Origin: an uncultured Paracoccaceae bacterium
Lineage (GTDB): Bacteria > Pseudomonadota > Alphaproteobacteria > Rhodobacterales > Rhodobacteraceae
DNA length: 64,000 nucleotides
Assembly (NCBI GenBank): GCA_937864535.1
Contig: CALMJS010000017.1
Span: 1 to 64,000, forward strand
Reading direction: 5' to 3'
The translations under genes were made by a program, and so were the position numbers. The notes beneath the pieces were generated by a model. It was not told the DNA's origin. It searched no databases and saw nothing but the letters and a program-made list of their open reading frames with translations. Of the stretch, positions 15,997-25,764 are shown in pieces (the first letter of the stretch is position 1; the number at the start of each line of letters is the position of its first letter).

Positions 15997-17970
15997 ATGG
16001 TTACAGAACTCGGACACTTTGCATTGATTCTGGGCTTTGGCGTTGCCATCCTCCAGATGATCGTTCCCATGATTGGCGCCCACAAAGGCTGGCGGCGGTG
16101 GATGGCCATTGGCGATCCTGCGGCGACAACCCAGTTCATATTGGTCGGCGTCAGCTTTGCCGCCCTGACCTATGCCTTTGTGGTGTCGGATTTTTCCCTG
16201 CGGTTGGTCTATCTCAATAGCCATTCCGCGAAACCGATACTGTACAAGGTTTCGGGCGTTTGGGGGAACCACGAAGGGTCGATGTTGCTCTGGCTGATGA
16301 TCGTGGTGCTGTTTGGCGCCTGCGCCAGCTGGTTTGGCGGCAATCTGCCCGCAACGCTCAAGGCGCGGGTGCTGGCGGTGCAATCCAGCATCGCGGTCGC
16401 CTTCTACGCCTTTATCCTGTTCACTTCGAACCCGTTTTTGCGCCTGCAGGTGCCGCCGCTGGATGGACAGGACCTCAATCCGCTGCTCCAGGACCCCGGC
16501 TTGGCCTTTCATCCGCCGTTTCTCTATCTGGGCTACGTCGGGCTCTCGATGGCGTTTTCTTTTGCCGTCGCGGCCCTGATCGAAGGCCGTGTGGACGCGG
16601 CCTGGGCGCGGTGGGTGCGGCCGTGGACGCTGGCGGCCTGGATTTGTTTGACCATCGGCATCGCGCTGGGATCGTGGTGGGCCTATTACGAATTAGGCTG
16701 GGGCGGGTTCTGGTTCTGGGACCCGGTGGAAAACGCCAGTTTCATGCCCTGGCTCTTGGCGGCGGCGCTGCTGCATTCGGCCATTGTGACGGAAAAACGC
16801 GAAAGCCTGAAAAGCTGGACCATGCTGCTCGCGATCCTCGCGTTCGGCTTTTCGCTGCTGGGTACGTTCCTCGTGCGTTCGGGTGTGATTACCTCGGTCC
16901 ATGCCTTTGCAAATGATCCGGAACGCGGGGTGTTCATCCTCGGGATTCTGGCGTTTTTCGTCGGCGGGGCGCTGGTTCTCTATGCGCTGCGAGCTGGCGC
17001 GATGGAGGCAAAAGGCGTGTTTTCGCTGGTCAGCCGCGAGAGTGCGCTGGTCGCCAACAATATCCTGTTGGCGGTATCTGCCTTTGTGGTCTTTACCGGA
17101 ACGCTCTGGCCCTTGGTCGCGGAAATGACCATGGGGCGGGTTCTGTCGGTCGGCGCGCCGTTCTTTAACGCGGCCTTTACGCCGTTCATGATTGCCTTGG
17201 CGATCATCCTGCCGCCCGGTGCGGTTCTGGCCTGGAAGCGAGGCAATATTTCCCGTGCGATGTCGGGTCTTTGGCCGCTGGCGATCCTCGCGATTGCGGT
17301 CGGCGGGCTTGCCTTTGCGCTTCAGACCGGGCGCTCGGCTGTCGGGCCGGTTGGGGCGATGCTGGGCATCTGGGTCGTGACCGGGGCGATGGCCGATCTT
17401 TGGGGTCGGGCAGGGCGTGCCTCTGTGGCGGGGCGTCTGCGCCGGATTGTCGCTTTGCCGCGATCCGACTGGGGGAAATTCTGCGCCCATTCGGGGCTGG
17501 GGATTACGATCTTTGCCGTTGCCGCCATGACGGCATGGCAGCTTGAGGATATTCGCACTGCGGACATTGGCGACGAATTCGAACTGGGCGGTTATCAACT
17601 GACCCTGACCGCGGTCGAGCGGATCGAGGGGCCAAACTATATCTCGGAATATGCGACCTTTGATCTGGCGCGGAACGGGCGGTTTATTTCGACCCTGCAT
17701 CCGGAAAAGCGGTTCTACCCTGTCGCGGGCATGCCAACGACCGAAGCGGGCATCGACAACGGGTTTCTGCGCGACGTCTATGTCGTGATCGGCGATCCGC
17801 AAAGCTCGGGCGGTTATGCGGTCCGGACCTATGTCAAACCCTTTGCCAACTGGATTTGGGGCGGTGCGCTGTTGATGGCGATTGGCGGGCTGATTTCTCT
17901 GACGGATCGGCGGCTGCGGGTCGCGGCGGGCGCGGCGAAACAGCGGGCTGAGATGGTGGCAGCAGAATGA
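15997..17970 (+). CDS. ccmF: Heme lyase CcmF/NrfE family
   Basis: 657 residues with about 14 hydrophobic segments. CcmF takes heme from holo-CcmE and attaches it to apocytochrome c at the CXXCH motif, in the inner membrane facing the periplasm. The tryptophan-rich WWD-type motif is present (WGGFWFWDPVENASFMPWL, near residue 235-253), as are conserved histidines (VWGNHEGSMLLW, FHPPFLYLGY, LLHSAIVTEKR, VHAFANDP) and the C-terminal periplasmic domain with YISEYATFDL and LHPEKRFYP. Its stop overlaps the ccmH start (ATGA). ccmE lies 1.5 kb upstream, separated by the lysis cassette. Confidence 0.96.
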   Translation: MVTELGHFALILGFGVAILQMIVPMIGAHKGWRRWMAIGDPAATTQFILVGVSFAALTYAFVVSDFSLRLVYLNSHSAKPILYKVSGVWGNHEGSMLLWLMIVVLFGACASWFGGNLPATLKARVLAVQSSIAVAFYAFILFTSNPFLRLQVPPLDGQDLNPLLQDPGLAFHPPFLYLGYVGLSMAFSFAVAALIEGRVDAAWARWVRPWTLAAWICLTIGIALGSWWAYYELGWGGFWFWDPVENASFMPWLLAAALLHSAIVTEKRESLKSWTMLLAILAFGFSLLGTFLVRSGVITSVHAFANDPERGVFILGILAFFVGGALVLYALRAGAMEAKGVFSLVSRESALVANNILLAVSAFVVFTGTLWPLVAEMTMGRVLSVGAPFFNAAFTPFMIALAIILPPGAVLAWKRGNISRAMSGLWPLAILAIAVGGLAFALQTGRSAVGPVGAMLGIWVVTGAMADLWGRAGRASVAGRLRRIVALPRSDWGKFCAHSGLGITIFAVAAMTAWQLEDIRTADIGDEFELGGYQLTLTAVERIEGPNYISEYATFDLARNGRFISTLHPEKRFYPVAGMPTTEAGIDNGFLRDVYVVIGDPQSSGGYAVRTYVKPFANWIWGGALLMAIGGLISLTDRRLRVAAGAAKQRAEMVAAE

Positions 17971-18623
17971 TCAAACGTCTGATCTTGGCCGCCACACTGG
18001 CCGCGACGCCGGTTTTCGCGGTGCAGCCCGATGAATTGCTGACCGACCCGGCGCTCGAGGCACAGGCCCGCGACATTTCCAAAGGTCTGCGCTGTCCGGT
18101 CTGTCAGAACGAAAACATCGACGATTCAAACGCAGCGATCAGTCGGGAACTCCGGCTCTTGGTGCGTGATCTGCTGATGGCGAAATACACCGAGACGCTG
18201 GGCGATGTTCTGGAGGCCCAAGGCCAAACCGCCCTCGCGCAGCGGCTGTGGTCGGATGCGGCCAAGGCGGTCAATCCCACCGCCGACCCGCTGGATCTGG
18301 ACGGTGCCTATCAGGACGAGGTCGCCGCCGAACTCTCCGCGCTCGGGCTCGACGCTCAGGCCATCGTGACACAGGCGCATGGCCAGTTCGACCGCGACGC
18401 CGCGAGCGCGCAGGTCGTTGACTTTATCGTTGCGAAATATGGCGAATATGTCCTGCTCAGGCCGCAGGCGGATGGCGCGAATATGGTGCTCTGGGTCGCG
18501 CCTGCGGCGATGCTGCTGCTCGCGCTGGCGGTGGGTTGGGCGACGATCCGCAAACGGGGCAATGCTCCGGTCGATCTGACCGACGCCGAAAAGGCGAGGC
18601 TAGAGGAAATTCTCAAGTCGTGA
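17967..18623 (+). CDS. ccmH: Cytochrome c maturation protein CcmH with an internal insertion
   Basis: 218 residues, about 70 longer than the usual short CcmH. A signal peptide (1-18) leads to the thiol motif LRCPVC (Cys43, Cys46) in GLRCPVCQNENIDDSNA, which reduces or holds apocytochrome c cysteines. The family normally runs straight from the next helix (LRLLVRDLLMA, to 72) into VVDFIVAKYGEYVLLRP (150-166). Here residues 73-143 are extra and alanine-rich; the start (YTETLGDVLEAQG, then AQRLWSDAAKAVNP) has the residue pattern of a TPR repeat. One membrane helix (174-192) and a cytoplasmic tail follow. The frame is open throughout. It overlaps ccmF by four bases. Confidence 0.92.
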   Translation: MIKRLILAATLAATPVFAVQPDELLTDPALEAQARDISKGLRCPVCQNENIDDSNAAISRELRLLVRDLLMAKYTETLGDVLEAQGQTALAQRLWSDAAKAVNPTADPLDLDGAYQDEVAAELSALGLDAQAIVTQAHGQFDRDAASAQVVDFIVAKYGEYVLLRPQADGANMVLWVAPAAMLLLALAVGWATIRKRGNAPVDLTDAEKARLEEILKS

Positions 18624-18690
18624 CGTGCGGTTCTGCTTTTGTCATTGCGGCTTGGATGTAGTCTGCCACCGACAGAACAAGAGGTTAGCC

Positions 18691-19467
18691 ATGGATTATG
18701 CCGCAATCACCCTGACCGTCGAGGATGGCGTTGCCGTCCTGACCCTCAATCGGCCGGATAAGATGAACGCGCTCAACACGCAGATGCGGGCGGAAATCAC
18801 CCATGCGGTCAAGGATGCAGGCGCACGCGCCCGCGTGATCGTCATGACCGGGGCAGGTCAGGCGTTTTGTTCCGGTCAGGATCTGGGGGATGGCGGCAAT
18901 GCGGCCAACCTCGATCTGGCGCGGGTGCTACGCGACGAATACGTGCCGATGCTCAGCGCGATCTATGATTGCCCGGTCCCGGTGATTGCAGCGGTGAATG
19001 GCCCGGCGGCGGGGGCTGGTGCGAACCTCGCCTTGGCTGCGGATGTGGTCATCGCCAGCGAAAGCGCGGTGTTCATTCAGGCCTTTACCCGCATCGGCCT
19101 GATCCCGGATGCAGGCGGCACGTGGTTCCTGCCGCGCCAGATCGGTCTGGCCAAGGCGATGGGGTCGATGCTGTTCGCCGACAAGATCCCCGCGCGCAAG
19201 GCCGCCGAATGGGGTATGATCTATGAGGCGATTGCCGACGATCACTTTGCCACCTATTGGCAGACCCGCGCGGCGCAGCTGGCGAACGGCCCGACAGAGG
19301 CCTATCGCCATATCAAAACCGCGCTCCGTCAGAGCACGACAAATACGCTCGAGGATCAACTGGCGCTCGAGGCGGAACTACAGGGCAAATGCGGCAAGAC
19401 CCGCGATTTCCGCGAGGGCGTGATGTCGTTTCTGGAAAAACGCCCCGCGCAGTTCGAGGGACGCTAA
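18691..19467 (+). CDS. Enoyl-CoA hydratase/isomerase family protein
   Basis: 258 residues with the crotonase fold signatures: LNRPDKMNALN at the N-terminus, the oxyanion-hole segment GAGQAFCSGQDL, and the core VIAAVNGPAAGAGANLALAADVV. SAVFIQAFTRIGLIPDAGGTWFLPR carries an acidic residue (IPDAGG) where PaaG-like isomerases keep their catalytic Asp, so a ring-epoxide isomerase of phenylacetyl-CoA breakdown is possible. No other paa gene is nearby, so the substrate stays open. GAGG lies eight bases before the ATG. A strong terminator follows 4 bp after the stop. Confidence 0.9.
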   Translation: MDYAAITLTVEDGVAVLTLNRPDKMNALNTQMRAEITHAVKDAGARARVIVMTGAGQAFCSGQDLGDGGNAANLDLARVLRDEYVPMLSAIYDCPVPVIAAVNGPAAGAGANLALAADVVIASESAVFIQAFTRIGLIPDAGGTWFLPRQIGLAKAMGSMLFADKIPARKAAEWGMIYEAIADDHFATYWQTRAAQLANGPTEAYRHIKTALRQSTTNTLEDQLALEAELQGKCGKTRDFREGVMSFLEKRPAQFEGR

Positions 19468-19471
19468 AGAC

Positions 19472-19497
19472 AAAGGGCTGCCCGTTGGCAGCCCTTT
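19472..19497. terminator. Bidirectional terminator between the hydratase and RTX genes
   Basis: AAAGGGCTGCC (19472-19482) pairs with GGCAGCCCTTT (19487-19497), loop CGTT. It lies between two converging stop codons, with A's on one side and TTTTCG on the other. Confidence 0.85.
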
Positions 19498-19500
19498 TCG

Positions 19501-20484
19501 TTAGGTCGTAGAGGTCAGCTGGATCAGCGTCACATCGCTGGCGGCCAAGGTGCCTGAGGTCAGGCTGATAAACGGATCGGTGTCGCCGATATGGTAAACG
19601 CCGTCCTCTGTGATCATGATCTCGGGTTCCGTATCGCCGATATACCCGATCAAGATTTCATCCGCACCGCTGACGAAATCGGTGATCACCGCCGGATCCT
19701 CGGCCGTGGCCCAATCGCCGACGATGAACAGATCGTTTCCTGTACCGCCGGTCGCGGTATCGTTGGCGCCAACGATCATCAGGTCAGCGCTGGCACCGCC
19801 GTTCAGGATGTCGGCAGCCCCGTCATCGGTGCCGGAAAAGTTGAAGGTGGACCGCAGTTCTTCGGTGGTCAGGCGCCCCGAGACGATGGCCTCGATGTCT
19901 TCTTCGCTGACGTCACCCGTGAACATGCCGCCGCCGTTCAGCAAGTCCATGCCGTCTTCGCCGAATATCGTGTCAGACCCGTCGCCGCCGTCCAGATAAT
20001 CATAGCCGGCCGCCCCCAGCAGGACGTCGTCATCCTCGTTGCCTAACAGAACGTCATTGCCGCCGCCACCGTCAAGGCTGTCATCGCCCGTGCCGCCGGT
20101 CAGAACGTCATCCCATGCGCCGCCGTCCAGCGTGTCGTTGCCGTCGCCGCCGGACAGGATGTCCTTGCCTTCGCCGCCATCCAGATCGTCGTTGCCCGCG
20201 CCGCCAAACAGGCTGTCAAACCCGCTCGCGCCGATCAGGGTGTCGTTGCCCTCATCGCCGGACAGGTTGTCATGGCCATCGCCGCCGTCGATGACGTCAT
20301 CGCCCAGACCGCCCGCATAACTGTCACCTGCATTCGACAACTCCGGCGTATCTGCCGCGTCGGTGCCGACCGGGACTTCCTCTTCGGGAATGTCGGGGAT
20401 CTGCCCCTGAGCGAGGCTCTCGATATCGATGGTGGCAAAGGCAGCGATCAGCCCGACGCCAAGGAAGATCATGATGAAGGTCAC
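19501..20484 (-). CDS. RTX calcium-binding repeat protein with an N-terminal hydrophobic segment
   Basis: About 327 residues from a GTG at 20484; an ATG at 20472 or one at 20568 are possible. A hydrophobic stretch ([15 protein letters not shown]) at the N-terminus resembles a signal anchor. The middle holds about twelve glycine/aspartate nonapeptides ([21 protein letters not shown] and similar), the beta-roll that binds calcium, then a second small patch ([12 protein letters not shown]). The C-terminus is not repeat-like. RTX proteins usually leave the cell by a type I secretion system, but none is near and the N-terminal hydrophobic segment argues for surface or membrane retention. The upstream 120 bp is markedly AT-rich compared with the surroundings. 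Confidence 0.8.
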   Translation of the reverse strand: MTFIMIFLGVGLIAAFATIDIESLAQGQIPDIPEEEVPVGTDAADTPELSNAGDSYAGGLGDDVIDGGDGHDNLSGDEGNDTLIGASGFDSLFGGAGNDDLDGGEGKDILSGGDGNDTLDGGAWDDVLTGGTGDDSLDGGGGNDVLLGNEDDDVLLGAAGYDYLDGGDGSDTIFGEDGMDLLNGGGMFTGDVSEEDIEAIVSGRLTTEELRSTFNFSGTDDGAADILNGGASADLMIVGANDTATGGTGNDLFIVGDWATAEDPAVITDFVSGADEILIGYIGDTEPEIMITEDGVYHIGDTDPFISLTSGTLAASDVTLIQLTSTT

Positions 20485-20644
20485 GGCATTCTCAATTCTT
20501 AATAAAATCGTCGATGCATTATACCTTTGGTTTATCCGACTACAAAAGATAAATTTCCCATTAGCCATTTGGGTAGGTGACTATGAAACAGAAACCGTGC
20601 CTGTCAGTTGATCAGTTGAGAAACGGAAACAATTTAACCGCGCA

Positions 20645-20675
20645 AAACAAAAGGGGCCACCCGAAGGCAGCCCCC
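20645..20675 (-). terminator. Probable gltA terminator
   Basis: GGGGC (20653-20657) pairs with GCCCC (20670-20674), with extra partial pairing inside. Plus-strand A-runs at 20645-20652 become a U-rich tail on the minus strand. It lies about 20 bp after the gltA stop. The stem is imperfect, so confidence is moderate. Confidence 0.5.
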
Positions 20676-20695
20676 ATCTTGGAGAATCAGAGATC

Positions 20696-21988
20696 TCAGC
20701 GTTCGTCGATCGGGGTGTAGTCGCGCAGACCTTCGCCCAGATACAGCTGACGCGGACGGCCGATTTTCATCTGCGGATCGCCCAGCTGTTCCTTCCACTG
20801 CGAAATCCAGCCGACGGTGCGCGACAGCGCGAAAATCGGTGTGAACATCGAGGTCGGGAAGCCCATCGCCTCGAGGATGATACCCGAGTAGAAGTCGACG
20901 TTCGGGAACAGCTTCTTTTCGATGAAGTAGGGATCGGAGAGCGCGATCTTTTCCAGTTCCTTGGCAACCTGCAACAGCGGGTTGTTTTCGACGCCCAGCA
21001 GTTCCAGCACTTCGTCTGCCGATTCCTTCATCACGGTCGCGCGCGGGTCCATGTTCTTGTAGACGCGGTGACCAAAGCCCATCAGACGGAACGGATCGTT
21101 CTTGTCCTTGGCGCGGGCGATGAACTCGGGAATGCGATCAACGGTGCCGATTTCCTTGAGCATTTCAAGGCAAGCCTGGTTCGCGCCACCGTGTGCCGGA
21201 CCCCAGAGGCAGGCGATGCCAGCTGCGATACAGGCGAACGGGTTCGCACCCGAAGACGAGGCCAGACGCACGGTCGAGGTCGAGGCGTTCTGTTCGTGGT
21301 CGGCGTGCAGCGTAAAGATACGGTCCATTGCACGGGCAAGGATCGGGTCCACTTTGTATTCTTCCGCAGGCACGGCAAAGCACATGTGGATAAAGTTCGC
21401 GGCGTAGTCCAGATCGTTACGCGGATACACGAAGGGCTGGCCGATCGAGTACTTATAGGCCATCGCGGCGATGGTCGGCATTTTGGCGATCAGGCGGTGC
21501 GATGCGATCTCGCGCTGGCGCGGATCGTTCACATCGGTCGAGTCGTGATAGAAGGCCGACATCGCACCAACGACGCCCACCATCGTGGCCATCGGGTGGC
21601 TGTCACGACGGAACCCGCGGAAGAAGTAGTGCATCTGTTCGTGGATCATCGTGTGACGGGTGATCGTCGTCTCGAACTTTTCCAGCTCTGCTTTGGTCGG
21701 CAGTTCACCGTAGAGCAGCAGGTAGCAGACCTCGAGGTAGTGGGATTGCGACGCCAGCTGGTCGATCGGATAGCCACGGTGCTGCAATTCACCTTTGTCA
21801 CCGTCGATGTAGGTGATGGTCGAGTCGCAGGATGCGGTCGAAGTAAAGCCCGGATCGTAGGTAAAGACGCCCGCTTGGCTATAGAGCTTGCGGATGTCCA
21901 GAACGTCCGGGCCGGAGGTCGGCGACAGCACGGGCAGTTCGTAGGTCTTGCCGTCCAGTGTCAGTGTCGCGGTTTTAGTCTCGGCCAT
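20696..21988 (-). CDS. gltA: Citrate synthase
   Basis: 430 residues from the ATG at 21988, preceded by GGGGAATTGAT. This is the type II hexameric citrate synthase of Gram-negative bacteria, which condenses acetyl-CoA with oxaloacetate at the entry to the TCA cycle. Seen: the N-terminal beta-domain ([20 protein letters not shown]), the catalytic histidines in [15 protein letters not shown] and [24 protein letters not shown], and the C-terminal Arg region ([13 protein letters not shown]). It lies 92 bp downstream of gltX on the same strand; a GTGGCG/CGCCAC hairpin sits in this gap (22011-22028). Confidence 0.98.
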   Translation of the reverse strand: MAETKTATLTLDGKTYELPVLSPTSGPDVLDIRKLYSQAGVFTYDPGFTSTASCDSTITYIDGDKGELQHRGYPIDQLASQSHYLEVCYLLLYGELPTKAELEKFETTITRHTMIHEQMHYFFRGFRRDSHPMATMVGVVGAMSAFYHDSTDVNDPRQREIASHRLIAKMPTIAAMAYKYSIGQPFVYPRNDLDYAANFIHMCFAVPAEEYKVDPILARAMDRIFTLHADHEQNASTSTVRLASSSGANPFACIAAGIACLWGPAHGGANQACLEMLKEIGTVDRIPEFIARAKDKNDPFRLMGFGHRVYKNMDPRATVMKESADEVLELLGVENNPLLQVAKELEKIALSDPYFIEKKLFPNVDFYSGIILEAMGFPTSMFTPIFALSRTVGWISQWKEQLGDPQMKIGRPRQLYLGEGLRDYTPIDER

Positions 21989-22080
21989 ATCAATTCCCCT
22001 GTGTGGACCCGTGGCGCTGAAACGCCACAGGAGGTGGTCTTGTGCGCTGCCAAACAAAACGTCACGACGTGGCGTCTGTC

Positions 22081-23484
22081 TTAGGCTGCGGCGTCCTTTA
22101 GGCGGGCGACGGTCTCATCGCGCCCGAGGACGAGCATCATGTCGAATACACTAGGCGAAACCGCCCGCCCCGCAAGAGCCGCACGCAGCGGCCCGGCCAG
22201 CTTACCAAGTTTGGTGTCGTTGGCCTCGGCAACGGTGGCAACGGTTTGTTCCAGCGTCTCACGGTCCCAGCTAGCATTTTGCAACTGCGGCGTCAATTCT
22301 GACAGTATACCACGGGATACAGAATCCAGCGCCGCCGCGGCTTTCTCGTCCGGGGCCAAGGGGCGAGAAGCCATGATAAAATGTGCTTTTTCAAGGAGTT
22401 CCGGGAATGTCTTGGCCCGCTCCTTCAGGCAGTACATCCCCCGCGTCAAACCGTCCCGCTGACCTTCGGTCAGGGCAGGCTGGCCCGTCTCGTCCAAGAA
22501 TGCCTCAAGTTCATGCAGCAGTGCAACAACCTGCGCTGCAGCAATGTGCTGACCGCAGAGGTTTTCCAGTTTCTTGAAATCGAACCGCGACGGCGAACGC
22601 CCGATTCCACCCAGATCAAACCATTCGGTCGCCTGCGCATCGCTGAAAAATTCGTCATCGCCGTGGCTCCAGCCGAGGCGGGCCAGATAGTTGCGCATCC
22701 CTGCGGCGGGATAGCCCATCGTCTGATACTCGGCGACGCCGGTCGCGCCGTGGCGTTTGGACAGTTTCTTGCCGTCGGGGCCAAAGATCAGCGGGATATG
22801 CGCGTAGACCGGCAGGTCCCAACCCATCGCCAGATAGATCTGGATCTGGCGCGCCGCGTTGGTCAGGTGGTCATCGCCGCGGATCACATGGGTCACGCCC
22901 ATGTCGTTGTCATCGACCACCACGGCCAGCATATAGGTCGGCGTGCCGTCAGAACGCAGCATCACCATGTCGTCCAACTGGTCGTTGCGGATCGTGACAT
23001 CCCCCTGCACCTGATCGTGGATCACCGTTGCACCGTCGCGCGGCGCCTTGAGGCGGATCACATAGGGTCCATCGGGGTGGCTGGCCGGATCGGCATCGCG
23101 CCACGGCGACTGAAACAGCGTCGACCGCTTTTCGGCCTCTGCGGCCTCGCGGAAGGCCTGAATTTCGTCCTGAGTCGAAAAACATTTGTAGGCTTTGCCT
23201 GCCGCCAGCATCTGGTGCGCCACCTCGGCATGGCGCGGGGCGCGTTCAAACTGGCTAACGACATCGCCATCCCAGTCGAGCCCCAGCCAGCGCATCCCTT
23301 TAAGAATGGCATCGGTTGCGGCGGGGGTGGACCGTTCCCGGTCGGTATCTTCGATCCGCAACAGGAACTTGCCGCCGCGACCACGGGCATAGAGCCAGTT
23401 GAAGAGTGCGGTGCGGGCAGTGCCGATGTGCATATAGCCGGTCGGCGACGGAGCAATTCGGGTGACGACGGGAGTAGAGGACAT
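22081..23484 (-). CDS. gltX: Glutamate--tRNA ligase
   Basis: 467 residues, a normal class I glutamyl-tRNA synthetase. The HIGH-type motif appears as [12 protein letters not shown] (residues 13-24) and the KMSKS-type motif as KKLSKRHG near residue 240. The catalytic Rossmann fold is followed by the helical anticodon-binding domain, which ends in [16 protein letters not shown]. It charges tRNA-Glu and, in organisms lacking GlnRS, tRNA-Gln too. It begins on the minus strand 81 bp from the divergent comEC. Confidence 0.98.
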   Translation of the reverse strand: MSSTPVVTRIAPSPTGYMHIGTARTALFNWLYARGRGGKFLLRIEDTDRERSTPAATDAILKGMRWLGLDWDGDVVSQFERAPRHAEVAHQMLAAGKAYKCFSTQDEIQAFREAAEAEKRSTLFQSPWRDADPASHPDGPYVIRLKAPRDGATVIHDQVQGDVTIRNDQLDDMVMLRSDGTPTYMLAVVVDDNDMGVTHVIRGDDHLTNAARQIQIYLAMGWDLPVYAHIPLIFGPDGKKLSKRHGATGVAEYQTMGYPAAGMRNYLARLGWSHGDDEFFSDAQATEWFDLGGIGRSPSRFDFKKLENLCGQHIAAAQVVALLHELEAFLDETGQPALTEGQRDGLTRGMYCLKERAKTFPELLEKAHFIMASRPLAPDEKAAAALDSVSRGILSELTPQLQNASWDRETLEQTVATVAEANDTKLGKLAGPLRAALAGRAVSPSVFDMMLVLGRDETVARLKDAAA

Positions 23485-23491
23485 GTTCAGC

Positions 23492-23506
23492 TTAACCTTT
23501 CGCTAA
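23492..23506. promoter_or_regulatory. CtrA-like site in the gltX-comEC intergenic region
   Basis: TTAA-N7-CTAA, one mismatch from the CtrA consensus TTAA-N7-TTAA, with the favoured CC after the first half (TTAACC). It lies 60-74 bp upstream of comEC and just upstream of gltX. In Rhodobacterales CtrA controls competence and gene-transfer-agent functions. The match is short and could be chance. Confidence 0.35.
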
Positions 23507-23565
23507 CCTTAGTCGGCTTGAGTGGAGGGGATAAAGGGCCAGAGGGGGCAGGACAAGGGCGCGCG

Positions 23566-25764
23566 ATGGTTTGGATCGTCGGTCAGATCAATTTGCAGCG
23601 TGGTCATCTGGCGAATTGGGTCCCGGTGCTGATGGGCATCGGGGCGTTCTGGTTCTTTTCGCTGCCGTATGAGCCGGGCGCGGCGGCGTATTTGTTGGCT
23701 GTGGCTGTGATCGCTGCGGGCGGTGGCATGGCCTATTGCCTCGGCCCTCTATGGGCCCCTCTGCCCATCGGTGTGACGTTGGTCGTTTTTGGCGCTCTGA
23801 TGGCAGGGGTCCATGCGCAGCGTCTCGCCGCGCCGCAACTCGACTTCCGCTACTATGGCCCGGTGACAGGGCGGATCATCGCTGTAGATCGGTCCCAGTC
23901 CGAGGCGGTACGGCTGACGCTCGATCAGGTCATTCTGGATCGGGTTGTGCCCGACCGGACGCCGGATCGGGTCCGCGTGTCGCTGCATGGGCCGCAGGAC
24001 TGGCTAGTGCCCGCGCCGGGGCAAATTGTCGGGATGACCGCGACCCTGTCGCCGCCTTCGGGTCCGGTCGAACCGGGCGGCTATGATTTTCGCCGCCACG
24101 CCTGGTTTCATCGTCTTGGTGCGGTCGGCTATACGCGCACGCCGGCGCTGCTGCTGGTTCCGGCCTCGTCCGAAACGCTGCGGCTCGCCCGATTTCGGCA
24201 AGCTCTGACGATGGCTGTCGTGACGCGGATCGGCGGCGAGGCGGGCGGATTCGCCGCCGGGATCATCACAGGTGACCGCAGCGCCATCGGCGCGGACACG
24301 CTGGCAGACCTGAGGGTCGCGAACCTCGCGCATTTGCTGGCAATTTCCGGCCTGCATATGGGGATGCTCACCGGGTTGATTTTCCTGAGTCTGCGGGTGG
24401 GCCTGTCGGTCTGGCCCGGGCTTGCCCTGCGCCTGCCGGTCAAGAAAATCGCTGCGGTGGGTGCGGTCCTCGTCGGGGCCGGGTATCTCGTGCTGTCGGG
24501 GTCGAATGTCGCGACCGAACGGTCCTTTGTGATGGTCTGTGTTCTGTTCGGGGCGGTGCTGCTCGATCGCAGGGCGCTGACCTTGCGATCGATTGCCGTT
24601 GCCGCGACGCTGGTGTTGATCGTCCGTCCACACGAAGTAACCGGTCCCGGCTTCCAAATGTCGTTTGCGGCGACGGCCGCCTTGATCGGAGTGTTCGGGG
24701 CCGTTTCGCTGGCCCGGTTGCCCAAGCCGCTGCGATCTGTGGCGTCATTGATGCTATCGTCCTTGGTGGCTGGACTGGCCACAGCACCCTATGGAGCAGC
24801 CCATTTTAACCAGGTGACGCATTACGGTTTGATCGCCAATCTGCTGGCGGTTCCGCTGATGGGAACAGTCGTGATGCCCTCGGCTGTTGTTGCAGCGTTG
24901 CTCTGGCCGCTTGGGCTCGAGGCGGTTGGATTGGTCCCGATGGGCTGGGGTCTGCGCGCGATCCTCTGGGTCGCGCATCAGGTGGCCTCTTGGCCCGCAG
25001 CGGCGCATCTGGTGCCAACGCCTGCACCCTACGTGCTGGGACTGCTGACGCTGGGCGGGCTGTGGGTGTTGCTCTGGCAGGGGTGGCTGCGGTGGGGCGG
25101 TCTGGCCGCAATCGCGCTGGCGTTCATCCTCTGGCCAAGGGTGGATCGCCCGCTGCTGTTGATTTCAGACACCGGAAGCGCTGTCGCCGTACTCGGGCCA
25201 GAGGGGCGCGCGGTTAGCCGCGACACGGGCGATAGCTTTGCTGTCGAGACCTGGTTGCGGGCGGATGGAGATCCGGCAACACAGGCAGAGGCTGCCGCCC
25301 GGCCAGGGATCGATCGGCAGGTTAGGCGTTTTTCGATACAGGTAGCCGGGCAAACCGTTTTACTGGTCCGCGGGAAAACCGAATTGGCCAAGATCGGCGG
25401 TTGCGACGGCGCCGACATTCTGGTCACCGATCAGGACAACGCCGGGCAACGTCCGTGTCGTCTGTTCGATGCGGACATCCTGACACGCACCGGGTCCGTG
25501 GCGATCACATCCGATGGCAGGTTGGAGACAGCCCGCGACCGGTCGGGGGGGCGGGTCTGGAACGGCGGGGCAGAGCCGATTGATCTGACCGAGTTAAATC
25601 CTCTGACTGCGGGTGCGGCGATCCTCGCCGCTCTGCCGACAGATCTGTCGCTGATCAATAGAGGCCAGGCATTGACCCCAATAGGTACAGTGCGCCCCGC
25701 TGACGCAGCGCAGGGTGCGGTCAATAGGACCGGATCAGACCGACGAGACGGCCCTGAACCTTGA
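23566..25764 (+). CDS. comEC: ComEC/Rec2-family DNA uptake channel
   Basis: 732 residues from the ATG at 23566. It is a polytopic inner-membrane protein: two to three N-terminal spans (about 15-90), a soluble OB-like region (about 100-200), then the competence core with [18 protein letters not shown] and ten or so further spans to about residue 520. The core forms the channel for single-stranded DNA uptake, and ComEC is also needed by recipients of gene transfer agents. The C-terminal 200 residues are soluble but lack the HxHxDH motif of the metallo-beta-lactamase nuclease found in some ComEC proteins. It converges on lexA, and the last 44 bp of the two genes overlap. Confidence 0.92.
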   Translation: MVWIVGQINLQRGHLANWVPVLMGIGAFWFFSLPYEPGAAAYLLAVAVIAAGGGMAYCLGPLWAPLPIGVTLVVFGALMAGVHAQRLAAPQLDFRYYGPVTGRIIAVDRSQSEAVRLTLDQVILDRVVPDRTPDRVRVSLHGPQDWLVPAPGQIVGMTATLSPPSGPVEPGGYDFRRHAWFHRLGAVGYTRTPALLLVPASSETLRLARFRQALTMAVVTRIGGEAGGFAAGIITGDRSAIGADTLADLRVANLAHLLAISGLHMGMLTGLIFLSLRVGLSVWPGLALRLPVKKIAAVGAVLVGAGYLVLSGSNVATERSFVMVCVLFGAVLLDRRALTLRSIAVAATLVLIVRPHEVTGPGFQMSFAATAALIGVFGAVSLARLPKPLRSVASLMLSSLVAGLATAPYGAAHFNQVTHYGLIANLLAVPLMGTVVMPSAVVAALLWPLGLEAVGLVPMGWGLRAILWVAHQVASWPAAAHLVPTPAPYVLGLLTLGGLWVLLWQGWLRWGGLAAIALAFILWPRVDRPLLLISDTGSAVAVLGPEGRAVSRDTGDSFAVETWLRADGDPATQAEAAARPGIDRQVRRFSIQVAGQTVLLVRGKTELAKIGGCDGADILVTDQDNAGQRPCRLFDADILTRTGSVAITSDGRLETARDRSGGRVWNGGAEPIDLTELNPLTAGAAILAALPTDLSLINRGQALTPIGTVRPADAAQGAVNRTGSDRRDGPEP

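Noticed and set aside
19850-20330. CRISPR-like periodic sequence
   Set aside because: The periodicity is 27 bp and comes from RTX nonapeptide codons within a single reading frame; there are no spacers.
22381-23565. An upstream 395-codon extension of comEC
   Set aside because: It runs antisense over gltX. The comEC protein similarity begins at the ATG at 23566.
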